Below are positions 50,801 through 57,055 of a stretch of DNA of 64,000 nt, piece after piece (the first letter of the stretch is position 1; each line of letters opens with the position of its first letter). The stretch comes from a virus. The stretch is taken from the IMG/VR virus record IMGVR_UViG_3300027792_000292, positions 1 to 64,000 of that record. One strand, 5' to 3'. The translations under genes and the position numbers were made by a program. A model generated the notes under the pieces. It saw only the letters and a list, made by a program, of their open reading frames with translations. It did not search any database and had not been told where the DNA came from.

Positions 50801-51139
50801 ACGTCAAAAACTAATAGTAGAGGGAGATATAATTTCTTGCTTACTTTAGGTAAAAATGATATTTTTAGACTTGGGGTTCAGACTCCTGAGATTTTTTACG
50901 AAAATAGCACAGCATGGACATCTGCACTAGGCACGAAGAAAGTTTTTCAGGCTTATCTATTTAATGATGCGATAATTACAAGTGGGAAAGCTAATGACCT
51001 AACAGGTAAAATATATCTTCTTGTTATAGGCAGTGAGAATAGCAGTAGTGGGCCAGAGACAAAGCTTAATAATACAAGTGAAACTGATGTAGTAGAACTA
51101 TTTGAATTAGAGGGTAGACCTATTATAAAGTCTATGTAA
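47840..51139 (+). CDS. Large tail structural protein, paralogue of the propeller protein
   Basis: Shares several blocks with the 22565-26995 product: a SLKQQQGLKAIMPSGWL start (compare MPSGWL there), a VVNGWPLVISG strand (compare LVNGWPIYVTN), a YDLVFLEVWKKL strand, YETTKRVQIQYRIRTY, and YAIPMYIVYRRAESDF. It lacks the seven propeller repeats, so this is the same scaffold without the inserted propeller. Near residue 860 it has a FLKGSRDVVGTNTYWSNKV / NGDYIRV / LSVDSDTQITL segment, a common beta module in phage tail proteins. I use ATG 47840 (7 bases after AGGA) rather than ATG 47834, which would be only one base from it. Role: tail/baseplate fibre network. Confidence 0.6.
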   Translation: MSDNFGNLQSRVLDVDGRNLDNVVFQETRQCLTSELNLINQIASLKQQQGLKAIMPSGWLKVDTVEDTNALNAIDYTTEQNSEDRARSGQTLTSKTYAANSFKLISRSDSNVAVVNGWPLVISGSNSSDENNIITLPPPSGSSYRYDLVFLEVWKKLIGENDNIYPYGNTQAIPLTDNEIVWDRLGYETTKRVQIQYRIRTYISSYYINPVDFDAYPEGLGSSMVKAVGGNSSGSYTSLAFSNFGSEDPGLYIAGTGSDDDKETLNTVDGYVYAIPMYIVYRRAESDFGSTQTHGAGINQSELITGFRSDRPDALYLNIVNNTDIIDIRHQIVTSGQHLDLIARRTFRKLVAGELTTTKSKGFGVSGVRVVNSGGSKLLKLEQVNGNTIDAPNIGSGVSGSAFKKRVYANCAITKDNNIIAVPANGPSGSSWIAEPIAVSSFIDTTNGTVSSSNNSFYAPDLGAPVTGITCNGTTVTIDAGSNMIGQSSTVVLYMQFTYEYNAGNNGLKDVPKEFYEISKDVRVPIATRDNDVLLRSDNSLNPLQFDTNGICISDAVTNEQDYVHYCGGQYTENYNFGHDLVVFRTLNSGTSISITCDNKKLNGYIILGVKSIQAEGTTGFGDYRNNLEFTIQRSTTGTTVVYSIEIISTLPATPCKLKIALYTGSGASIADSIKFFEMSKQGRGITDIYEMIEVTATADGTGNFWIDTGDKPIIAIASRTLTQSGFTIGKAYGYYTVGSSETFTDLSRYTTLTLDVNENLPVLETPEDGTDITWLPTRIKLHAEDINAEGATIKVPVLVHSYISSGESAYNIFYKLNPYQGILNSVKYGRIEAEAPAIITSEGSGAITDYTYTTGTCAFLKGSRDVVGTNTYWSNKVKNGDYIRVTLGSYYYRILSVDSDTQITLAETYVQDSVSTQYEIIRLDTPANNISNIIDRMPTHTIEDYTGKSSPLNIVTLPEASFYETSPKVRIQDPLDTITNDFILGSTSKTNSRGRYNFLLTLGKNDIFRLGVQTPEIFYENSTAWTSALGTKKVFQAYLFNDAIITSGKANDLTGKIYLLVIGSENSSSGPETKLNNTSETDVVELFELEGRPIIKSM

Positions 51140-51148
51140 GGTGGTAAT

Positions 51149-52342
51149 ATGGAAGTGTCTAAGGACCTTATTAGTAAAGTCATGAAGAATGTAATGGCGG
51201 CAGAGCCCACCGAAGAAACTAAAGGTACGCCCGCACAAATTGGTGGGGTTAAGTATTATTTCTATGATGTTGCCGTATATAAAGGAACCCCTTCTGATAT
51301 CAATTACGCTGACATCAACGAAACAATTACTAAGGCTACTGACGCAAATATTATCAAAGATTTGTTGGACCGCCTTGACAATGGCATTACCGGAAATGCT
51401 GATAACTTTGCATGGAAATACCTTGCTATTAAGAACAACAATTACAAGGGTAAGGTTGTTGTTTACTACTGTCCATTAGAATCAAGTGGCAAAAAAATGC
51501 AGAATCCAAAGCTTCTGTCAGCAGATGGTAGTATAGTGGACGCTAAAGAATTTGAAGACGCAAATAGCTTATACAAAGATATGGGAGGGGCTCAATACGC
51601 TATAGTAGATAAAGGAACTAATAGCTTCTTTGTTAAGGGGATGCCTAATGAATCAAATATCAAGCAGCTTCTAACAAGTAACTTGAAATTTCCTAATCAG
51701 ATGGGTTGGTCTGAGTTCAATAATGAGCAGGGTAACTACCGAATGTTTTTTCAGAATAGATTGGTAAAACCTGATTACAGTGAGCCCGAAGATGCTTTTA
51801 AATCCCCAGCAGACCTGAATAAGATTAAACAGATAGCAGACAAAAGAATACAGGAACTAGGGGTTAAAAAAGAACCGATACAGGTTAAAAAAGAACCAAT
51901 GACACCTTCTTTAGGAGATAAGATGAAGGAGGAAGAGTCACCAACAGGTAAAGGACCTATGACTATGGATAAGGCAAAAGAAAGATTTGCTACTAAGTTA
52001 GAGCAGGATGAAGAAGGGGTTTACTCTGGCGGCTCGGATGTAATGAAACAGTTAGTTAGTAAGATGAGGAAGACTATGAATACGTGGAATCACGGTAAGA
52101 AGGTAGCATTAAATGACGTACCTCTTTCTCAGGAGCTAGAGGAGACCGCCAAAGCACATAAGAATATTTCAAATAAATTGCGCCCTGTGGATAAACCAAA
52201 GTCCATTAGGGAAGATAACATATCAAAAGCATATCAAGATGCTGCAAATCAAGCTAAAACTATAACTGGTACAACCAAAAAATTAGCTTCGCAGAATAAA
52301 GGTCAAATAGCAAGAGTACTGAACAGTTTTTTAAAAAAGTAG
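51149..52342 (+). CDS. Unknown protein with charged, helical C-terminal half
   Basis: I do not recognise this protein. Residues about 30-215 look globular and alpha/beta (GGVKYYFYDVAVYKGTPSD, GGAQYAIVDKGTNSFFVKG, MGWSEFNNEQGNYRMFFQNR). Residues about 240-265 contain a short tandem KKEPIQVKKEPMTPS. The rest (270-397) is Lys/Glu/Gln-rich and likely disordered or coiled. Lack of a signal peptide and position at the end of the structural block suggest a virion-associated or packaged internal protein. It is the last gene before the 120-base boundary to the replication genes. The ribosome binding site is AAGGTGGTAAT. Confidence 0.5.
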   Translation: MEVSKDLISKVMKNVMAAEPTEETKGTPAQIGGVKYYFYDVAVYKGTPSDINYADINETITKATDANIIKDLLDRLDNGITGNADNFAWKYLAIKNNNYKGKVVVYYCPLESSGKKMQNPKLLSADGSIVDAKEFEDANSLYKDMGGAQYAIVDKGTNSFFVKGMPNESNIKQLLTSNLKFPNQMGWSEFNNEQGNYRMFFQNRLVKPDYSEPEDAFKSPADLNKIKQIADKRIQELGVKKEPIQVKKEPMTPSLGDKMKEEESPTGKGPMTMDKAKERFATKLEQDEEGVYSGGSDVMKQLVSKMRKTMNTWNHGKKVALNDVPLSQELEETAKAHKNISNKLRPVDKPKSIREDNISKAYQDAANQAKTITGTTKKLASQNKGQIARVLNSFLKK

Positions 52343-52462
52343 ATAAATTATTTTAGAGTTTTTGGAAATTATAAAAAAGTAAGTTGTCAGGGATAATTGT
52401 TGGCTGTGTGGTATTTTCTCCTTTAAAATTGTTTTACCACAGAGTATATTATCTCAGAGTTT
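52343..52462 (+). promoter_or_regulatory. Boundary gap with a 14-base direct repeat and a hairpin
   Basis: The 120-base gap separates the virion block from the replication operon. AGAGTTTTTGGAAA occurs at 52355-52368 and again at 52456-52469, where it overlaps the TTG start of the helicase gene. Between them, TGTGGTA (52407-52413) can pair with TACCACA (52435-52441) over a 21-base loop. This is the most likely place for a promoter or operator, but I do not see a clear canonical -35/-10 pair. Confidence 0.4.
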
Positions 52463-54280
52463 TTGGAAAAAAGAGTCCCTGCTGTTGCGGGGCGTTTTGA
52501 ACTTAAAGATCGGTTTTTAGAGATGGGATTTGCACAAAAGCCTTCCAATTTTGAACTTATTAAAGACATTCGCCAAAGGAAAGACCTCAAGCTTAAACCC
52601 TGTGATTACATCAAAGGGGGAGTTGAACTTAGGTACTATCAAGTTGTAGGATGCCTTCATTTTCTTCTTCTTAGTCGAATGATCCTTGGGGACAGCGCCG
52701 GATTAGGTAAGACCCTGCAGTCAATCTCTGGGTACTCTTTCCTGCTTCAAAAAGACCCCTCCCTTAAGCTTCTTGTTGTTACAAACAAATCTGCGGTTAC
52801 TCAATGGCGGGATGAGTTCTTGCTGTTCTCAAAAGATATAACAGTCCACGCCCTGACCAATGAGTATGGAAAAGCTACCAATCAGGACCTCTATGCTCCG
52901 GTAGCAGAGCTTAGAGCTAAGAAAATACCTTACACCACTCTAACTGGCTTTGAAGCTCGTCAAGCACAATATAAGACCGTAAAAACGCAAGTCCTTGTAA
53001 GTAGCTATTACCCTCTTGAAGTAGACTACCAGTTTCTTATTGAAAACAGGTCACCATCTTTTGTAGTTGTTTTTGATGAAGCTCAGGCATTTAAGAATGA
53101 TGAAACTCAGGCATACTTAGGTGCTCAGCTAGTATCAAAGGCGGCTCAGCGTGTATATGGATTAAGCGCCACTATCATAAAGAATAAACTTGAAGAAGCG
53201 TATAATATCTTTAATATTATTGTTCCTGGTCTTTTTGGTAGCAAAGAAAAGTTCCTGAAGCAGTATACTAATCGTCAGCAGCTGAAAATAAAAAGAGGAA
53301 CCAGAATTGTTAAGCCTAAAAAGATTGTGTCCTATAAAAATTTGGATGAATTTAGAGACATAATAGAACCCTACTTTTTAATTAGGCGTACAAGACAAGT
53401 AGAGAGTGACCTACCTTCTTTGATTTCTAAAAGAATAGAATTAGAGATGTGTGAAAAGCAATCGGCTCTATATGCTGAAGCTTTATGTGGGGATGTATAT
53501 AGAAGGATAGTACAGAAGAAATACTTTGAATACAAAGAGAAAATAGATAATCAAACCGAGATTACAGACAAAGAACAAGAAAAGCTGGATAAGTTTGAAA
53601 AACAGTATGAGGAATCTACAGAAGAAGATTGTCAGTGGAAGAATAAGGTAGCTTCCCTTTCCTATCTTCAAATGATCTCTAACGGCCCCTGTTGGCTTGA
53701 GGGGGAAGACGGAGAAAGCTCCAAAGAACTGGAATTCAAAAGGCTTTTTGAGGAAGAGCTTTCTACAGAAAAAGTTATTATATTCACCCGCTTCGAATCA
53801 GGAATCTATCGTTTAGAAAAAATTCTGGACGACCTTGGATTAAAGCATGTTAAGGTAACTGGTACCTGTAAGCAAGCTGACCGTGATAAAGCCCGTTTGG
53901 ATTTTCAAGACCTTGAAAAAAATGTTACGGCTATCATAATCACCTTTGCTGGTTCTGCTGCTCTGAATCTTCAGAAAGCCAATGTCCTTCTTTTCTTTGA
54001 TACTCCTTGGAGTTATGGGGATCTGTATCAGACTATAGGACGAGCCCAGCGTATTGGAAGCCTTCATAAGCATATATACATACTGCACCTAGTAAATCAA
54101 GGAACAATAGACAATCATGTACTAAAAGTATTAAAAGGTAAAAAGGAACTTATCGCTGACGTTATGGGGGACATAGCTGAAGGGTCTTTAGAGTTCAATA
54201 AAGATATAGTTATGTTCCAAGATGATGAGAGTACTATTAACGCGCTGTTTGACTCAGTGTTTGAAAAAGAGGCAAAATGA
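52463..54280 (+). CDS. SNF2/SWI2-family DNA helicase-like ATPase
   Basis: Superfamily 2 ATPase of the SNF2 type, likely acting on branched or protein-bound DNA during replication or repair. Motif I (GDSAGLGKTLQ) is near residue 75, motif II is FDEAQAF near 206 (DEAQ in place of DEAH), motif III is LSATI near 232, and the C-terminal lobe contains IIFTRFESGIY and motif VI TIGRAQRIGS near 523, the classic SNF2 signature. Length about 605 fits a minimal SNF2 core without extra domains. The start is uncertain: TTG 52463 is the only plausible start in the open stretch, preceded by AGAG. The first in-frame ATG is at 52522. It heads an operon whose next gene overlaps it by an ATGA. Confidence 0.85.
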   Translation: MEKRVPAVAGRFELKDRFLEMGFAQKPSNFELIKDIRQRKDLKLKPCDYIKGGVELRYYQVVGCLHFLLLSRMILGDSAGLGKTLQSISGYSFLLQKDPSLKLLVVTNKSAVTQWRDEFLLFSKDITVHALTNEYGKATNQDLYAPVAELRAKKIPYTTLTGFEARQAQYKTVKTQVLVSSYYPLEVDYQFLIENRSPSFVVVFDEAQAFKNDETQAYLGAQLVSKAAQRVYGLSATIIKNKLEEAYNIFNIIVPGLFGSKEKFLKQYTNRQQLKIKRGTRIVKPKKIVSYKNLDEFRDIIEPYFLIRRTRQVESDLPSLISKRIELEMCEKQSALYAEALCGDVYRRIVQKKYFEYKEKIDNQTEITDKEQEKLDKFEKQYEESTEEDCQWKNKVASLSYLQMISNGPCWLEGEDGESSKELEFKRLFEEELSTEKVIIFTRFESGIYRLEKILDDLGLKHVKVTGTCKQADRDKARLDFQDLEKNVTAIIITFAGSAALNLQKANVLLFFDTPWSYGDLYQTIGRAQRIGSLHKHIYILHLVNQGTIDNHVLKVLKGKKELIADVMGDIAEGSLEFNKDIVMFQDDESTINALFDSVFEKEAK

Positions 54281-54966
54281 TTTGTCCATACTGTAATGAT
54301 ACAGGTTTAGTCAGTAGAGATGCAACAATGAAGGATAGGTATGGTAACGTCATACTTAAACAAGAGTCTTTACCTTGTATTTGCGCTATAAATCCATCTA
54401 TAGACCAAAAATACAAATTACTATCCGGTCTTCCTGATGTGGTTCCTGAAGATATTAAGCGTACAGTCAAAGAGTTCACTTTTCAGAATTATAGAGTGTA
54501 CGGAGTACAAATTGAAGCATTTCTATATGCGCTAAAATGCTTTATAGCCTGTCCATTGTACTTCAACAAGACCTACTTAATAACTGACGGCTATAACATG
54601 GTTAAGAGTTTTCATACAGCAGACTCTGAGGGAAAAAGCCTGGAAAACGTACTTGATTATGACCTACTTGTTCTTGTAATCTCTAAAACTGATCCTCCTA
54701 TGGCTCCTTCGAAAGATGTAGTGTACAGAGTGATATATCGTAGAATACTTATGAAAAAGCCTGTGTGGGTTTTCAGCTCCGATGATACAACTTTTAAAAA
54801 CAGCAAAGAGTACACAGAGGCGCTTGATGAATTGTTAACTAAAGCTAATTTTTTAACAAAAACGATGGATGGGATAAAGTTCAAGAATATTATTTCTACG
54901 GCTGACATCAAGACATTAAGTATTCAAAACAGAGTAAAAGCTAATTCAGATCTAGGAAACATATGA
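54277..54966 (+). CDS. DnaC/DnaI-like helicase loader remnant: zinc motif kept, P-loop lost
   Basis: A 229-residue protein beginning with a zinc-binding pattern C3-x2-C6 ... C34-x-C36 (CPYCNDTG and CIC), typical of helicase-loader-like proteins. The region where a DnaC/DnaI Walker A would sit (after about residue 85) reads ACPLYFNKTYLITDG and has no GxxxxGKT. The following YDLLVLVISKTDPP at about 127 sits at the Walker B position but lacks the DD, and a PVWVFSSDD strand resembles the sensor strand. The next gene is the DnaB-like helicase, coupled by an ATGA overlap. I infer a loader or helicase partner that no longer binds ATP. A pure zinc-finger protein is an alternative. Confidence 0.5.
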   Translation: MICPYCNDTGLVSRDATMKDRYGNVILKQESLPCICAINPSIDQKYKLLSGLPDVVPEDIKRTVKEFTFQNYRVYGVQIEAFLYALKCFIACPLYFNKTYLITDGYNMVKSFHTADSEGKSLENVLDYDLLVLVISKTDPPMAPSKDVVYRVIYRRILMKKPVWVFSSDDTTFKNSKEYTEALDELLTKANFLTKTMDGIKFKNIISTADIKTLSIQNRVKANSDLGNI

Positions 54967-56501
54967 TTACGTTAGATACAATATTCCGTTCTATAGTAAA
55001 TTGTAGGAATGCCCAAGGTAAGCCCACACTTACTCAGGATGATATGGTAAAGAATTTCCGTTCTTTACAGCAGATTATACCTAAACCTCCCGAGGACCCT
55101 GCTTACAAAATTCTCTATCATTTTCTTTTCAACTATTTAAAGAAGTGCGATGGTGGCGGATCTTTAGAGCTACCATCATATGAATACCTTAAAAAGTATT
55201 TTGAAGAGAAGGAGGGTAATGAAGCTGTGCTGGCAGCCCTGGAAAGAATCATCCAGGAAAGACCATGTGAGGGAGAAGAATTTAGAGCTATACTCAGGGA
55301 GTACCGTGATGACCAAAATCTGGATGACTTTGAAAAGATACTTACTGATGTAAATAAAATAGCTCGATTGGGGTTGGAGATTAATAATGGCAAGAAAAAG
55401 AGTAAGCTTCAAGGTATAGAATCTGCGATTGGTTTTTTTGCTCAGAAATCCAGGGATCTTAGAAAGACCTTGACCAAAATTACAACTGAGTCTCAAATTG
55501 TTAGTAGAAACGCTATTAATGAGGCAAAAGAGAAATATAAACAAAAAGAAACAACGCCAGATGGTGTGCTTGGTATACAGACAGGTATTTATGGAATAGA
55601 TAGATACAGTTATGGACTAGGTAGAGGTCAATTTATGATTGTTGGTGCTTTCACGGAGCATGGTAAAACAACTTTCTGCCTTAACATGGCCTATCAAGCT
55701 ATCATTTGTGGTTGGAATACTGCATTCATATCTCTTGAAATGTCCCATGATGAAATTAAAGAAAAGATATACACCCTTCATACATGTAACCCTAAGTTTA
55801 GAGATAAATACCCACATCTAAAACATGTCAGTGGTAAAGTTGATATTAATAACGTAGCTAATGGATTATTAAGCCCTGATGAAAAGGAATTGTATTTCAA
55901 AGCATTGGATGACTTGGGGGAGGGTGAAAATGAAGCATACGGAAACTTCTATCTGTGGCAACCGGAAAGTACAATAACCACAATAAGTGATATTGAATTT
56001 AAGCTTTTGGATATACAACAGCAATTCAAAGCTAATGATAGGGACCTTGATTTTGTAGTTATTGATTATTTAAGTCTTCTTGGAATAGATAGAACCGATA
56101 AGACTAACGATCATAACCAAGATTTGAACAACACTATTAAAGCTACCAAACGTTTATGTCTTACGTTCAATAATGGTAAGGGCGTAGCTCTTTTATCCCC
56201 ATTTCAGATTAGTCGTGGGGCGTTTAAAGAAGCTTCAAAAAATGAAGGTAAATACGATTCTACTGCACTTTCAAATGCTCACGAGGCTGAGCGCTCAGCG
56301 GATATCGTATTAACTTTATGGGTAGATGAAGAAATGCGTAATAGTGGAGTTACAAGGATACAGAACTTGAAAAATAGACGTAACAGACACTTTCCAGCTA
56401 CCACTGCTAATGTAAATAAGATGTCTGGATTCATAACCGATCATATCAATATAAGTGAGACAGATCCAGTCAAAGTTGTTGGGGAAATGTATGGTATATG
56501 A
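54963..56501 (+). CDS. Replicative DnaB-like helicase
   Basis: RecA-fold hexameric helicase that unwinds the replication fork. Walker A is GAFTEHGKTTF near residue 226, in the usual DnaB setting (YGLGRGQFMIVGAF before it, FISLEMSHDEI after it). Walker B is DFVVIDYLSLLG near 363. Near the end, GVALLSPFQISRG and a AERSADIVLTLW strand precede RIQNLKNRRNRH, the conserved basic arginine-finger strand. The N-terminal 200 residues are helical, as expected for the primase-interacting collar. It overlaps the zinc-protein gene upstream and the primase zinc-finger gene downstream by ATGA, so its production is translationally tied to both. Confidence 0.85.
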   Translation: MITLDTIFRSIVNCRNAQGKPTLTQDDMVKNFRSLQQIIPKPPEDPAYKILYHFLFNYLKKCDGGGSLELPSYEYLKKYFEEKEGNEAVLAALERIIQERPCEGEEFRAILREYRDDQNLDDFEKILTDVNKIARLGLEINNGKKKSKLQGIESAIGFFAQKSRDLRKTLTKITTESQIVSRNAINEAKEKYKQKETTPDGVLGIQTGIYGIDRYSYGLGRGQFMIVGAFTEHGKTTFCLNMAYQAIICGWNTAFISLEMSHDEIKEKIYTLHTCNPKFRDKYPHLKHVSGKVDINNVANGLLSPDEKELYFKALDDLGEGENEAYGNFYLWQPESTITTISDIEFKLLDIQQQFKANDRDLDFVVIDYLSLLGIDRTDKTNDHNQDLNNTIKATKRLCLTFNNGKGVALLSPFQISRGAFKEASKNEGKYDSTALSNAHEAERSADIVLTLWVDEEMRNSGVTRIQNLKNRRNRHFPATTANVNKMSGFITDHINISETDPVKVVGEMYGI

Positions 56502-57055
56502 AAAGTATAGATGATGTAAAAGCAGAGATTAATAAGTACGTAAGACTTGGAAATATACTTAGAGAGACTGGGTATTTACGAACAGACATGGAAGAGGAAC
56601 AGTTTTCATGCCCGTTTCATGGAAAAGATTCAAAGCCCAGCGCCCGATATTATAGGGTCACTGATTCCTGTTATTGCTTTACATGTCATCAGGCGTGGGA
56701 TTTGTACTCATACCTGATGCAGCGGGATACCGCCACTTTTAAAGAAGTGATAAATACGCTTATTAAGCATTACAAGATTGATTTGTCAAGACTACCTGAG
56801 GCTATAGTTTCTGCTGGTAGTAAGTCATTCACAGGGAAAAGAGATACAGGAGTAAATGAGGAAAAGCTTTTTATTATCAAAGCTGGAACGATGATTTCAG
56901 GGATGAGAGGTAAGGTAGAAATAGAGAAGTATAGAAGGATAGTATTTGCTTATATGCTTCTAAAATATTCGACATCAGATGATATGTTTAGAGAAAAGGC
57001 ACTGAAACTCAAAGAAGTTTTGGTACGACTTTATAGGGAGATATTAAATGGCTAG
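56498..57055 (+). CDS. Stand-alone CHC2-type primase zinc-finger protein
   Basis: A 185-residue protein. Cys38-x2-His41 and Cys60-x2-Cys63 (CPFHGKDSKPSARYY and CYCFTCHQAWDLYS) match the CHC2 zinc ribbon of DnaG primases, including the characteristic SKPSARYY strand. The rest (about 70-185) is helical, and no TOPRIM catalytic motif (E...DxD) is present, so the catalytic primase part must be elsewhere. It sits between DnaB-like helicase and DNA polymerase genes and overlaps both neighbours, so a role in primer synthesis or in recruiting a separate primase subunit is likely. Confidence 0.75.
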   Translation: MKSIDDVKAEINKYVRLGNILRETGYLRTDMEEEQFSCPFHGKDSKPSARYYRVTDSCYCFTCHQAWDLYSYLMQRDTATFKEVINTLIKHYKIDLSRLPEAIVSAGSKSFTGKRDTGVNEEKLFIIKAGTMISGMRGKVEIEKYRRIVFAYMLLKYSTSDDMFREKALKLKEVLVRLYREILNG

